In this document: positions 19,435 to 30,550 of the stretch, piece by piece
Layout of the letters: the number at the start of each line of letters is the position of its first letter
How positions within the stretch are numbered: position 1 is the stretch's first letter
The notes under the pieces: generated by a model
Told to the model about the DNA's origin: nothing
Database searches by the model: none
What the model saw: only the letters and a program-made list of their open reading frames with translations
From: Tieghemiomyces parasiticus
Lineage: Eukaryota; Kickxellomycota; Dimargaritomycetes; Dimargaritales; Dimargaritaceae
Length of the DNA stretch: 64,000 nucleotides
Direction of reading: 5' to 3'
Assembly: GCA_027575765.1 (NCBI GenBank)
Contig: JANBPT010000007.1
Coordinates: 87,360-151,359, forward strand
Program-made: the position numbers and the translations under genes

Positions 19435-20849
19435 TCCAAAGTTGTAGAGGTTTTAGAATCCAAACGCAACACTGTACACTGACGAGTAGTTGGAATCCCG
19501 CCGCACGTTGTAAGCTCGCTAGCCCCCAGCCGCACAGATGGTAAAAAAGGAAAGCAGCGAAAAGCCAAAGTGGCAAGAGGAATGTGCGGGTAAGGGGAGG
19601 TTTGCCAATGCCCTAGTTTGTAAAGGAAGTTACGACACAAGAAGTGTTACGCTGAACACCCGCTACTTGCTGCGGCAGTCCCAAGGTCTAAAAGCGCACT
19701 TCGTCCCAATCCAATGCTACAATGTGTCCAGCAGGGCCTTAGGAGCCTCCTCTATATAAATTTTACCCCTCACCAGGGATGTTTTGTCCCTACGACGACA
19801 CAGGGATTCGGCTAGGGTAATGGTGCTAAACTTTAGGACGGGTTGCTACTTTCCTCGAGGAACTCATTTACGGAACCTGTGGGTGCGTCAGGTCACACGG
19901 CCATGACGACGCTAAATGAACGTACGTCAGACCGAGGCCCATTGGCACACAGGCCTGTGATGGTCCACCCTAAGCACCGGGGTGATGCCGCAGCCATGTA
20001 CAACAGCTGTGAGCTCTTGATGTATTGTTTGCTAACCCGGAGAACCTTGTATTGGCTTGCTTTTTTAAGGCTGCACGCCAGGGATCGATCCCAAACCGTC
20101 GATAAGCCAAGCAAGTCTCAACAACGCTGAATGGCAGATAACCCCAGTATCTTTGGCCTTCGCATTCCCATGACGTCGGACGGAAAGACCTAAGCGCGGG
20201 CTGCCTGCTCTCGACTGGAAAGCAGCTATGGCGGTCGTGCTTGCGTGTATACCCCCGCCAAGAACCTTCCACCAGCCTATACCTCAGCTCCTATCCTCAT
20301 GGCGTACAGCTATTAAAAGGTGGCGTAATCTGCGAGTCAGTGGGCGCAGTAGCCGTCTACCGCGTTCCCGTCCACGGTGACGCCGCCGCCGCGCTGCCCA
20401 CACACCGTGAGGCGGATCGCTCCACCCGCGGCGCCACGTCCCGCCGCCGTGGGCGCAGTATTTAACCAGGAGCGCGACGCCGTTCCAAGCCCTCTTCACT
20501 GCATCCTCTCTTGTACTGCCGTTTGGTCTTCTACTCTCGCACTTCTTCAGCACTGCCCGCCCAACCATTTACTTACGCCCACCACTTAAACCTGGCAGAA
20601 GTACTTGTCCCTGCAGCCGCCAACCCGACTGCTCGACCTTCTCTTCCTGCATAGCTCAGCTTTATTTCCACCACTGTTTTCCTTAGTTTTCACCACCACC
20701 CCTGAACACCACCCCTTCATTTCGCACGGACCCCCGGTGCCCTCTTCCTATCCTCGGGTAGCAACCCCTGCTGTATATTCCGACATTCCTCATTGCCCTA
20801 CTCGTTACTGTGCGCAACCCCCACCTTCATAACCACCTTCTCGTTCGTA
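19435..20849. other. Divergent intergenic region, no gene seen
   Basis: 1.4 kb between the small gene and the repeat-protein gene. The last 400 bases are pyrimidine-rich on the plus strand, like other 5' leaders here. No recognisable product in the short frames. Confidence 0.5.
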
Positions 20850-23800
20850 ATGAGCAGGTTCGTAAGCCACCTCCTCGGCATTGACCAGGAACAGAATACC
20901 TCGGCAACCGCCGGCTCCGAGCACGAGTGCAATTACGAGTCTATGGGCTCTAATTCGCAGGCCCCGCGCAGCCACCGAACTGAGGAAACTACCGCCCACC
21001 GCAACGACACCTTGGACTCCCGTCCCGAGAGCAGTGACGCTGCCGACCAGAACGTTCCTGGCGCTTTCGGTTACTCCTCCCAATCCCAGCCGGCCGGCTA
21101 CTCTTCGCCCTCCGTTGATAGCTACAAGCTGCCCCAGGGCTATGTCGAGCCCAAGCCTTCACCAGTCTGTAGCCCGGCCGCCGATGGCCCCCTGAACGTG
21201 AAAAGCGACCACCGCGATATCCAGTCCCCGCGCAGCGGTGAACAAATTTCCGATATTGTAGGTGACTACGCCAGCGGGGTCGGGGCGGGCCCGTACCGAG
21301 CTAGCCAGAGGCAGCCCGACAACATGGGTGCTATCAATAGCGGCCCGGCCGATATGCAGCAGGCCACCACTGCTGCAGGCTATGCCGCCCAAAATTCTCG
21401 TCGCGGTTCCCTGGGGCGCCCGAACGCCAAGCCCAGTCGTGGCTACGACGTTGGGGACTCTCAGCAGGCGCGCACCGCTCAGTCGCAATACTACGAGCCG
21501 CTTCCGCAGGCAATGGTCGAATCCCAGAAGCAGCCACAGCTACAGCAGTCGCAGCCGCTGCAATACCAGATTCCACACGGCCTGGCCGACAACCGTACTG
21601 ATGATTTGGACCACGTGGGTGTGGGCCACCCTCAGACCAACACCGCCGGCAGCCCCGGCATGGGCGGCCTAAGCCCCACCGCCAACCTCCACCGCAAGTC
21701 CAGCGCCAAAAAGTACCGTCAAGTATACCAGCAGACCACCGAACTGATAGGTCAACAGGGCGACGTCATTGGCCGTGCCCAGAAAACCACGGGCATCGAG
21801 CAAGGTGACGTCCATATTGCCAAGCAGGCCCTCTCAGGCGACGCTCAGGGTGCCCAAGCGTCGCTGTCTTCCAAGGCTGCCAACCAGATGATGCACGGCG
21901 ATGCTGGTGGGGCTAAGCAGTCCATGATGGCCGCCGGAGCCATCCGAACCATCTCGGGCGGGCGTGACCGGGATGTCGCAATGACCAACCAGATGGGTAA
22001 AATGGGCTTGGGCGGCGCCAGCGGTGCTGGGGCCGTCGCCGGGGTCGCCGGCGCCTATCTACACGGTCATAAGGACAATCCCGAAGGCGCCGACTTCCAC
22101 CACAACCAGACCCGTGGCGCTGACACCGTAGGCGATTACGCTAGCGGTGTGAACACCGGACCCGTGAGCGGCAGTGGCAACGTTTCTGCGGAAGGTGGTT
22201 ACGACAGCCCGGCCCTATACCAGCAGGATCGCGGAGAGCAACACGGCCAAAACCCCATGAAGCTCCCGCGTTCGACGTTGGGATACCAGGAGGAGACCCC
22301 CCGTTCCACTGACGGTGCAGACTGCCGTCAGTTCACCAGTCGCGACAGCGATCCCTACCTGGTCATATGCGACCACCACCAGACCTCTCACCACCGGGCC
22401 GCGCACGAGCCGACTGAGGCCTCCCCGCTGCGCTCGGGTACGTGCGTCATCAACAGCAGGCCGGCGACCACCCATGTGAACAATCGTACGGGCACCCCGA
22501 CTTCGGCCGGCGCTCCCGTGCTTGGCACCAAGGGCTTGCTGCACCACAACCAGGCCGGCTCCTCGCCCCAGCTATCCTCGGCGGGTGGTGGCACTTCAAT
22601 CCGCCACAACCACCACATCCCCAGCCGTGGCAGTAGCGGTTTCCTCCGCCAGGGTCAACGCAGCAAGAGTAGCGACTCCTTCTCGGTTTACGATGACCGA
22701 TTCTCGACCGGCCACACCTACGGTCTGATGGGTAACCGTGGCGTGGGTACCTATGCCGAACCTGGCCGCGAAGTTCGTCCGGATGAGGAGGATCAGGTAG
22801 TGCGCATGGGGATTGGGGGCGGCCGTGGCAGGCGCACTCCGCGCAGCTCTTCGGTGAACCGTCCGGGTGCCGACCTTGACCCCCATTCTACCGGCCACAG
22901 GTTTGGTATCGTCGGGGGTAGCGGGCTCCATAACGACTCGGACGACTCGTCCATTACCTCCCGCGGGTCTACCGGGCACCTTTACGGTCTGCAGGGTACG
23001 GGCGGGGTTCGCGCTTACGAACGTGAAGAGCGCCGCCGCATGAAGTACCTCTCCCAGCCCCGTCACCCGTCCGGTACCGCCATCCCGGACATGCACCCGA
23101 TGGGCGCCGAACGGTACAACGAAATCCTTGCCGCGGAGGCTGCCGGCCGAACCTCCCCCGGCGGTCGCCATCCGCCGGGTACCACCATCAACGCCCAGGA
23201 GTCGGAGTATCAGTATCAAGAAAATATGGCCCGCCGTACCTCCGCCATCCCCGGTATGATCGACTCTGAGGACCGCCAAGCCATGTCGGCTTACAAGCGT
23301 CCCGTCGGAACCACCCTCGGGGGTGGTCGCCCGAGCATCGGCACCGCGTACCATGAGAACTGGGACCGCGACGACACCCACCCACCAGGTACCACCCTGG
23401 ATTCGCACCCGTTCCCTGGCGACCGTGAGAAGCTGGATCACCGATTCCGTAGCAATGACCCTACCTTCCTGACCGAACGTCAGGCTCTTAACGAAGGACC
23501 GGCCGTCATCCCAAATACCACCGCTATGAATCAGCGTGGCGGATCAACCGGTCGCAGTGGGACGAACGCCGGGACCTCATCAGATACGTACCCTCCGCCA
23601 AACGCCACTACTTCTACTGCCTCGGCCCCACATCATCCAGCCAACAGCCCTTCTGCCAGCCAGCCACCACCGTCGACCGGCGCTACTCATACCACTGAGG
23701 CTGCCACTGATCAGCAGTCGCTCCCACATCACCGGGAAAATCAACCAGACCGCCACCACTCCTCGGGTCGCCGCGAGTCCGACACGGCTGCCGCCCAAGC

Positions 23801-23948
23801 TGGTCGCGCAAACCGGCGCAAGAGCAGCGGGTTCCACCGTTTTAAAGAGCGGCTGTCAGATATGTTCCACCATCGCTCCAGTGGCGGGGAACGTCTCCAC
23901 GGCCCCGCCACTGGCGAACGCCAGAACATTAAAGGTCCCAACGCCTAG
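20850..23948 (+). CDS. Large disordered repeat-containing protein, function unknown
   Basis: Not recognised. 1032 residues in a single exon; ATG at 20850 starts MSRFVSHLLGID. The rest is hydrophilic, rich in Gly, Ser, Gln, Pro, His and Arg, without membrane segments or a convincing signal peptide. Internal repeats: VGDYASGV at about residues 136 and 426; a TGHxYGLxGxxGV unit three times at about 620-715 (STGHTYGLMGNRGVG, STGHRFGIVGGSGLH, STGHLYGLQGTGGVR); and a HPxGTT unit four times at about 737-850 (HPSGTAI, HPPGTTI, RPVGTTL, HPPGTTL). Residues about 285-375 are a less disordered, helical Ala/Gln/Gly block (YQQTTELIGQQGDVIGRAQK, KQALSGDAQGAQASLSSKAA). The C-terminus is basic (RRKSSGFHRFKERLSDMFHH). 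It could be a cell-cortex or granule scaffold; that is only a guess. Confidence 0.7.
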   Translation: MSRFVSHLLGIDQEQNTSATAGSEHECNYESMGSNSQAPRSHRTEETTAHRNDTLDSRPESSDAADQNVPGAFGYSSQSQPAGYSSPSVDSYKLPQGYVEPKPSPVCSPAADGPLNVKSDHRDIQSPRSGEQISDIVGDYASGVGAGPYRASQRQPDNMGAINSGPADMQQATTAAGYAAQNSRRGSLGRPNAKPSRGYDVGDSQQARTAQSQYYEPLPQAMVESQKQPQLQQSQPLQYQIPHGLADNRTDDLDHVGVGHPQTNTAGSPGMGGLSPTANLHRKSSAKKYRQVYQQTTELIGQQGDVIGRAQKTTGIEQGDVHIAKQALSGDAQGAQASLSSKAANQMMHGDAGGAKQSMMAAGAIRTISGGRDRDVAMTNQMGKMGLGGASGAGAVAGVAGAYLHGHKDNPEGADFHHNQTRGADTVGDYASGVNTGPVSGSGNVSAEGGYDSPALYQQDRGEQHGQNPMKLPRSTLGYQEETPRSTDGADCRQFTSRDSDPYLVICDHHQTSHHRAAHEPTEASPLRSGTCVINSRPATTHVNNRTGTPTSAGAPVLGTKGLLHHNQAGSSPQLSSAGGGTSIRHNHHIPSRGSSGFLRQGQRSKSSDSFSVYDDRFSTGHTYGLMGNRGVGTYAEPGREVRPDEEDQVVRMGIGGGRGRRTPRSSSVNRPGADLDPHSTGHRFGIVGGSGLHNDSDDSSITSRGSTGHLYGLQGTGGVRAYEREERRRMKYLSQPRHPSGTAIPDMHPMGAERYNEILAAEAAGRTSPGGRHPPGTTINAQESEYQYQENMARRTSAIPGMIDSEDRQAMSAYKRPVGTTLGGGRPSIGTAYHENWDRDDTHPPGTTLDSHPFPGDREKLDHRFRSNDPTFLTERQALNEGPAVIPNTTAMNQRGGSTGRSGTNAGTSSDTYPPPNATTSTASAPHHPANSPSASQPPPSTGATHTTEAATDQQSLPHHRENQPDRHHSSGRRESDTAAAQAGRANRRKSSGFHRFKERLSDMFHHRSSGGERLHGPATGERQNIKGPNA

Positions 23949-24489
23949 ATCCTAGCAGGTTAGCTGAGAATAGACTCTAACCGCCATAGATTCTCCATAA
24001 CCATTCAGCATATAATCTCCTTGTCGCCAGCCAAACCTTGTGGGCGATGATATCCCGGCCGCCTTTTGTGTATATAGCTTTGTTTACTCATATTAAATAG
24101 TCTTACAAAAAAGTGCATACTCCTTGGGGCCTTAAGATTCCATCAACGGTGCATGGTTACGTCCAGTGATTTGTTTATAAAATAGGTAAAGCAGCTCTAT
24201 TGATGCTATGCCAATGTGCGACGTTTAGAACGGCAAGTAGGGCTGCAGGATGACAGTAAAGGAGGAGGGGGAGGATCTAATAAAAAATATACCAAAATTA
24301 GCGAGTGTCCGAGGGATTGGGCGAGAAAAAAAGTGGGTAAATAAGAAAATAAATGAGCGAGATGAATTCCCTTGGCACGAGTGAACGGAAATAGGGGAGA
24401 CATGCGAGGAAAATTGGGCGGATATATAGAGAAGTAGAAGTGCACCTTGGCCCCTAATATCTGGGTGCAAGACGGATCGGGCTCCCAAA
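23949..24489. other. Convergent spacer, no gene seen
   Basis: 541 AT-rich bases between the repeat-protein stop and the glycine decarboxylase stop, so it should hold both 3' ends. Confidence 0.6.
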
Positions 24490-27400
24490 CTATACCCGAT
24501 CTTCCTCCTTGACAAGGTCTTCCATGGGCGGACAGGTACAAATCAGCACGCGGTCGCCCTGAACGTCATCGACGCGCTCGACCGTGGGCCAAAACTTGCG
24601 CTCGCGGAGTCCAGGCACGGGGTAGGCGGCCTGTTCCCGGCTATAAGGATGGTCCCACTGGGCCGCCAGGAGGGTCTGCACCGGGTGGGGGGCATTCTTG
24701 AGGGGGTTATCATCGCGCGGGAGGCGCCCCTCCTCAATATCGCGAATCTCGGCACGGATGGCGATGAGTGCGTCGCAGAACCGGTCGAGTTCGGCGCGGT
24801 CTTCGGATTCGGTGGGCTCTATCATGAGGGTATTAGGGGCAGGCCACGACATGGTGGGCGAGTGGAACCCGTAGTCCTGAAGCCGCTTGGCCACGTCAAC
24901 TTCCTTGATGCCGGCACTGGCCGTGAGCGGGGCGAGATCGATCACAAACTCATGGCCGCAGTAGCCGTGGGCGTTCGTGTAGAGAACCTTGTAGTGCGGG
25001 GCGAGCCGGTGCCGCATGTAGTTGGCGTGCAGAATTGCCCTTTCGGTCGCAGCGGTGAGTCCTGGACCACCCATCAGGCGGATGTAGGCATAGGAAATCG
25101 GGAGGATGCTGGCGGAACCCAAAGGTGCGGCGGCGACTGGGCCGACCGTCTCGTCAGCATTGTTCCTGGCCAGGAACTGGGCCGGGTCGGTGGGCGGTAA
25201 GTACGGCGTCAAATGGCTGCGCACGCAGATGGGACCCACGCCGGGTCCACCACCGCCGTGCGGGATGCAGAACGTCTTGTGGAGGTTGAGGTGGCACACA
25301 TCGGCGCCAATGTGGCCTGGGCTGGTGAGCCCAATTTGCGCGTTCATGTTAGCGCCGTCCATATACACCTGGCCACCATGACGGTGAATCACCTCACACA
25401 CCTCACGGATATCGTCCTCAAACACGCCAAACGTCGACGGGTAGGTGACCATGACAGCCGCCAACCGGTCGGCGTACCGTTCGGCACGGGAGCTTAGATC
25501 GGCCACGTCCAGGCTTCCGTCGGCGCGGCAGCGGACAGGGACTACCTCAAGGCCGGCCAGGACTGCGGACGCAGCATTGGTTCCGTGGGCAGAAACCGGG
25601 ATTAGGCAGACGGTACGTTGCGAATCTCCGCGGGCCTGGTGGTACGCGCGAATGACGCGGAGGCCCGTGTACTCACCCTGGGCGCCCGAGTTAGGCTGCA
25701 GGCAGGTGGTGTCCAACCCGGTGATGGTAGCCAGGTCACGGCCTAACCGGTCGGCCAACTGGGCGTAGCCTTGGGCCTGTTCAAGCGGAGCAAACGGGTG
25801 GAGGGCGGCGAACCCAGGCCATGTAATAGGAATCATCTCGGTGGTGGCGTTTAGCTTCATGGTGCACGAGCCCAACGGAATCATGGCGTCGGCCAAGGAC
25901 AAGTCCTTACCCTGTAGGTGGTGAATATACCGCAGGAGGGCCGTCTCGGAACGATGGCGGTGGAACACTGGGTTGGTAAGGTACGGCGTGGTTCGACGCA
26001 GGGCGATGGGTAGGGCAGAGTCGCTTTCTTCCGCCGCAGTGGCCGCAGCCAGGTCAGCCAGTCCGACGGTAGCCCCGGTCGGGTTGGCACCGAAAGCGGT
26101 GAGGAGGGCGGTCAAATCGGCATCGGTGGTGGTCTCGTCTAGTGTGACGCCCAGGGCCTTGCTACTCACAGGTCGAAGGTTAAGTCGGAGCGCCCGGGCG
26201 TGTTCCATTACGTCCGCAGCCCGCCCGTCGGTAATGCGCACGGTTAGGGTGTCAAAGTAGGTGGGATTGACTGTGTGGCCCAGGCTAACGAGGCCGCGGG
26301 CTAAGGTCCGTGTCATCTGGTGCACGCGGGTGGCAATCTGCCGGAGGCCCTCGGGTCCGTGGTAGACGGCGTACATGGCGGCTACGTTGGCGAGGAGGGC
26401 CTGGGCGGTACAGATATTAGAGGTAGCCCGCTCACGGCGAATGTGCTGCTCACGAGTCTGTAGGGCAAGGCGGTAGGCCGGGAGACCGCTGGCGTCGCGG
26501 GACAGGCCTACCAGGCGACCAGGCATACGACGCTTGTGGGCGTCGGCCACGGCGAAGAAAGCGGCGTGCGGGCCACCATAGCCCATGGGCACTCCGAATC
26601 GCTGGCTACTCCCGAGGGCTATGTCGGCGCCCAGCTTGCCGGGGCTCTCTAGGAGAGTTAGAGCCAGAAGATCAGTGGCACACACCGCCAGGGCCCCGCG
26701 AGCGCGCAAGGCAGCGAAGCAGGCACGGTAGTCTGGCACTTCGCCGTAGGTACCCGGGTACTGTACTAGGGCGCCACACAACTCGTCCTTGCCCTCCAGC
26801 GGTCCTGTCGTCTCGAGGGTACGGAAGTCACCCACTTCGACGTGGATACCCAGGCCCTCGGCCCGGGTCTGCACGCAGGCAATGGTCTGCGGATGGCAGG
26901 CGTGATCCACAAAGAAGGTACGGCGCCGGCGGTTCGCGGCGGCGAAGGCCAGGGCCATGGCCTCGGCGGCAGCGGTACCTTCGTCGAGCAGGGACGCATT
27001 GGCCACGGGTAGGCCGGTAAGGTCACTCACGACCGTCTGGAAGTTAAAGAGGGATTCAAGGCGACCCTGGGCAATCTCGGGCTGGTAGGGCGTGTACTGG
27101 GTGTACCATCCAGGGTTCTCGAGCACGTTGCGCAGAATGACGGGCGGGACGTGGGTATCGGTGTAGCCCATGCCAATGAAGGAGCGAAACACCTGGTTTG
27201 TGTCAGCAAGAGTCCGCAGATCGGCCAAAAGCTCGGGTTCCGAGACACCCGGGCCCAATGCCAGCGGGGCGGGCAGGCGGATACTACTGGGCACAGCGCG
27301 GTCGATCAAGGCGGCCATATCGGGCAGGTCGAGGGTGCGAAGCATGGACGTCACGTCGACAGCCGAGGTACCGTTGTGGCGACTCGCGAAGATTTCGGTG

Positions 27401-27651
27401 GAGGGAAACACCGGGCCGATGGCGTGAGCGTGGTGGACGGTGGTGGTGGTTGTATCCGCAAAGACCGGGGTGGCTTCCATTAGCGGAGCCAGTTCGGGCG
27501 CGCTGCTCAAAGAGCGTCGGAAGGTCGAGGTCGGGCGGGCCCAGAATGCCATCGCGGACTGGCTGGGCAGGGCGCGGGGGAGGCGGACGCGTCGCATGGC
27601 GGCAGCGGCGGTCAAGCCGACAGGCCGGGCGGTGAGGAGACGCGGTAACAT
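24490..27651 (-). CDS. GCV2: Glycine dehydrogenase (decarboxylating), P protein of the glycine cleavage system
   Basis: PLP enzyme of the mitochondrial glycine cleavage system: decarboxylates glycine and passes the aminomethyl group to the lipoyl arm of H protein. 1053 residues, single exon, close to the family length. ATG at 27651 is used because the longer open frame upstream has no ATG; the protein then begins MLPRLLTARPVGLTAAAAMR, an Arg/Ala-rich mitochondrial import sequence. The first half carries FIGMGYTDTHVPPVILRNVL, WYTQYTPYQPEIAQGRLESL and NFQTVVSDLTGLPVANASLL. The second half carries MIPLGSCTMKLNATTEM, YPSTFGVFEDDI and the PLP-lysine region HLNLHKTFCIPHGGGGPGVG with K792. All key blocks are intact. 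A strong TATA box lies about 315 bases upstream. Confidence 0.96.
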   Translation of the reverse strand: MLPRLLTARPVGLTAAAAMRRVRLPRALPSQSAMAFWARPTSTFRRSLSSAPELAPLMEATPVFADTTTTTVHHAHAIGPVFPSTEIFASRHNGTSAVDVTSMLRTLDLPDMAALIDRAVPSSIRLPAPLALGPGVSEPELLADLRTLADTNQVFRSFIGMGYTDTHVPPVILRNVLENPGWYTQYTPYQPEIAQGRLESLFNFQTVVSDLTGLPVANASLLDEGTAAAEAMALAFAAANRRRRTFFVDHACHPQTIACVQTRAEGLGIHVEVGDFRTLETTGPLEGKDELCGALVQYPGTYGEVPDYRACFAALRARGALAVCATDLLALTLLESPGKLGADIALGSSQRFGVPMGYGGPHAAFFAVADAHKRRMPGRLVGLSRDASGLPAYRLALQTREQHIRRERATSNICTAQALLANVAAMYAVYHGPEGLRQIATRVHQMTRTLARGLVSLGHTVNPTYFDTLTVRITDGRAADVMEHARALRLNLRPVSSKALGVTLDETTTDADLTALLTAFGANPTGATVGLADLAAATAAEESDSALPIALRRTTPYLTNPVFHRHRSETALLRYIHHLQGKDLSLADAMIPLGSCTMKLNATTEMIPITWPGFAALHPFAPLEQAQGYAQLADRLGRDLATITGLDTTCLQPNSGAQGEYTGLRVIRAYHQARGDSQRTVCLIPVSAHGTNAASAVLAGLEVVPVRCRADGSLDVADLSSRAERYADRLAAVMVTYPSTFGVFEDDIREVCEVIHRHGGQVYMDGANMNAQIGLTSPGHIGADVCHLNLHKTFCIPHGGGGPGVGPICVRSHLTPYLPPTDPAQFLARNNADETVGPVAAAPLGSASILPISYAYIRLMGGPGLTAATERAILHANYMRHRLAPHYKVLYTNAHGYCGHEFVIDLAPLTASAGIKEVDVAKRLQDYGFHSPTMSWPAPNTLMIEPTESEDRAELDRFCDALIAIRAEIRDIEEGRLPRDDNPLKNAPHPVQTLLAAQWDHPYSREQAAYPVPGLRERKFWPTVERVDDVQGDRVLICTCPPMEDLVKEEDRV

Positions 27652-29872
27652 AGGAGAGGACGGCGCGGTTGCCGGTGCTAAGGTCACGCTAGCAAGCGAG
27701 GCCGGCAATAGAGGGAAATGTAGGTCCGTCCAAGTGTACCAGACTGTGATTAGTGTAGGTCTAACGGAACACTGTACGTCAAGGTATCCGCGCGTGGAGG
27801 TCCTGGACAACGAGCGATAAGGGAGGGAGAATCGCCGACGCGAGCGAGTGTCGCAGGATCGAGAGGGTACTAGGCGCAGGTGCCAGGTAGGAGCCACCGG
27901 TGAGTAACACAGAATAGGGGTGGGGTGCAAGTGATGTACAGCAGGGGCAGGGACGGGTGTGCGAGTTTATATATACCATGTCTGCCACCCAAGGGCAGGC
28001 AGGGTCAGAGGGGCCTTATCACACGCCCAAAGCAGGGCACCTAGGGTTGGTGAGAGGGTGGGCCAATGAGTCAACGCCGCGCCGTTCGGAGGCTCGTTGT
28101 CACCCAGTACCTGCTTACGGACCCCACGCTACCCACTGGAGGGCGACGCCTTTGGCCGGGGTTCATTACCGTGCCCCGCCCTGCGCAGGCGTGTGCGGAT
28201 GGAAGGGCCAGCCAGCCAAGTGATCGTAGCGTAGGAAAAGGGATGGGCTGCCTTTTGCTACGATGAGTGACCGTGCATTGCTACCCAAAAATAAAACGCA
28301 GTCATGGGCTGCTGTCATTTTCGCGGGTGACTAAGGGGTGAGCCAATCGGCATCGAAAAAAACTTTCGTGACTCGGTGGAACCAATGGCAGGCTGTGGTG
28401 GCGCTGCAAGGAGTCGTAGAGGGGCGAGGCGGCGGTGAATGAGCGATTGCGGGCAGGTGGGGGTGGAGATTGCGAGTGCGCGCCGCTTTTCCCCGCATGT
28501 GAGGTCGTTCATTGCGGGGACCCGCGCCACGCGACCGCGCTACCCTCTCCCTCTTCAGAGCCAAGTTAACACCCTCCGTAAAAGGAATGACAATAGAGTG
28601 CGAATCACGTCCCAACTGTGGGTGGCCGAGGGGAGGCGGGTTTCATCATGTTTTGCTACCTCGCCCCCACCAATTTACTCTTCCCATACAGGGTTCCCTT
28701 GGTGTCAAGTGGAGCGCCCGTCGCTACAGGTAAGGCAGCAATGCGTGCGCATAGGCTGGGCGGCGGGAGGTCGTAGACATGGCACCGGCCGCCCTACAAA
28801 GCCCGGTACCGTCCAAGTGCCATTAGAGTTATGGCCATCTGGTCGACTACTCGCACGAATTTTAACACTAAAACCTTGCCATCATACAGCCCATAGACAA
28901 GGGGTTGTAGACGACTGAAACCATGAGGCTGGGGGAAGACAGACCTGAAAAGAAGGCCTGCTACCAGTTGGCAGATGGATGCACTGTGAATCATCGACTT
29001 TATCGGAGCATCTCACACCCGGTTCTTCCCGGCGTCGTTTGTCCCTCCTCTTCCACCCTCAACTCTTCTTTTTGTGGACATGTCTAACCGTTCGCCAGAC
29101 AATTATAATAAGATGACGGACCGGATGGAGCCAGGCTCCCTACAAACCATGCGGTATAGGTGTAGGTGTCTATATTCGTGCCGGTTCGGCAGTGGCATCG
29201 CCTATTCTACTCATATCGTGCTATCAACACGACTATTGATGAGCGGCGCCATCAGCGGTAAGGAATACATTTCATTGTGCAAAAAAAAAAACCAACTGAC
29301 AACGGGACCTCCGTTACTGCGCCCACATTTACGGCTCCAGTTCTGCAATGATGGGTTGCACCCACCCCCGTGGAAATTTCGTAAACTTGAACTAAAAACG
29401 CAGTCACAGTATGGTAAGGGGGTTGGGTCACTTGACCTACTCCGATACCCTTAAAGGAAAGGGCAAGGGCTTGGCATACCCTTCCTTGGTACATGATAGG
29501 ACCAAAAAAAAAGCGAGGGCAGGATTAGGCATAAGGGCCGCCTCCCTCCGCAGAATCTTAGCATTTTAGGAGGCGTATTCCTGTTACCAAAACTGAATAG
29601 TCCATGTAAATTATCAACGGATAAATTGGGCAAGGTATGTGCTAAACGGCTGCCATATCAATTGTCAAACGGGCCCCAAGGCAAAAATCATGGCGGTTGA
29701 CCAGGGTAACCTGCGGATATCTATAAGGGTTATTTATATATAGTACGTATAGGTTCCACAGGTGCCAACGAAAAATCCAGAAGGTATTGAATATATAATA
29801 GAGTGACATCGGACGTAGGTTCCAATGAAACGCGGTGGCAGCCCATTATGTTAGACTATATAAGGGGTTGTT
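27652..29872. other. Intergenic, no convincing gene
   Basis: 2.2 kb. Left end is the GCV2 leader and promoter. At 29080 an ATG after a pyrimidine-rich leader opens MSNRSPDNYNKMTDRMEPG and stays open to 29454, but the product is not recognised and resembles read-through into noncoding DNA. Otherwise nothing seen. Confidence 0.5.
27966..27975 (-). promoter_or_regulatory. TATA box upstream of glycine decarboxylase
   Basis: TATATATAAA on the minus strand, about 315 bases before the ATG at 27651, implying a long leader. Confidence 0.4.
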
Positions 29873-30361
29873 CTATAGTCCGAAGCGTTCTGCGAGCGGA
29901 GCGACGGCATTGTACGCCAGGCGAGCCGGGTTATATTTGCTAGGCATAAAGCTCGTCTTGGCATGAGGCAGTTGCGAAATGAGGTGGTAATCCTCGTCAC
30001 TGTACGCCAGCGCCTTTTGGAGGTTGTTACGGCTGTTTTCGGGGAGGCCCCGGTCGTGCAGAATCTTGGTGTAGTTGTACTTGGCCTTACGCATAAAATT
30101 GGGGTCTTTAAAGTGCTTGAGAGTTTTGAGGTATTTCTCGAAGCGGTTGATGTGGTCTTTACGGTCCTGAACTTCCGCCGTAGCCTTGCCCAGACCGCGA
30201 CGTTCAAGGTGGCTCGGTGGCAGGAAAGTTGCAGCGACATGCGATATCACCGTAGGACTGGCACCAGTGGCAAGATTGGTACCGGTAGGCTTGGCCCAAA
30301 GAAGAGTCGCAAGCATGGACGAGGCTATGGCCAGAATGAGAAAGACGGCTGGTGATTGCAT
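29873..30361 (-). CDS. Small secreted protein, unknown function
   Basis: 162 residues from the ATG at 30361, chosen because a signal peptide starts there (MQSPAVFLILAIASSMLATL, then LWAKP). The upstream open frame has no signal and includes the TATA box, so it is leader. The mature part is basic and hydrophilic, with LERRGLGKATAEVQDRKDHI, FEKYLKTLKHFKDPNFMRKA and KYNYTKILHDRGLPENSRNN, mostly helical, without cysteines. One N-glycosylation sequon (NYT) is visible. No family recognised. TATAAAAG lies about 185 bases upstream. No neighbour within 1.5 kb on either side. Likely secreted into wall or medium; role unknown. Confidence 0.6.
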   Translation of the reverse strand: MQSPAVFLILAIASSMLATLLWAKPTGTNLATGASPTVISHVAATFLPPSHLERRGLGKATAEVQDRKDHINRFEKYLKTLKHFKDPNFMRKAKYNYTKILHDRGLPENSRNNLQKALAYSDEDYHLISQLPHAKTSFMPSKYNPARLAYNAVAPLAERFGL

Positions 30362-30542
30362 TGCGATAGAAAAGAAACGTATGGTCTTGTGTAAGAGATA
30401 AAGTCGAGGGCAAATGATAAAGAAGAGGAAAGTTATAAAATGAACCGTCCGAAAATGTGCTTTAAGGGAATTATAGAAATAGAGATAATGGCAAATGGAA
30501 GTACTGGCATACGCGGCACACAGAGTGAGGGGATAGTGATGG

Positions 30543-30550
30543 CTTTTATA
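30543..30550 (-). promoter_or_regulatory. TATA box of the 29.9-30.4 kb secreted-protein gene
   Basis: TATAAAAG on the minus strand about 182 bases before the ATG at 30361. Confidence 0.5.

Noticed and set aside
22596..23441. 281-codon minus-strand frame opposite the repeat protein
   Set aside because: Shadow of repetitive codons on the plus strand; no recognisable domain.
29080..29454. Plus-strand frame after a pyrimidine-rich leader
   Set aside because: Starts plausibly (MSNRSPDNYNKMTDR) but the rest is not recognisable and crosses an A10 run; no clear intron rescues it.
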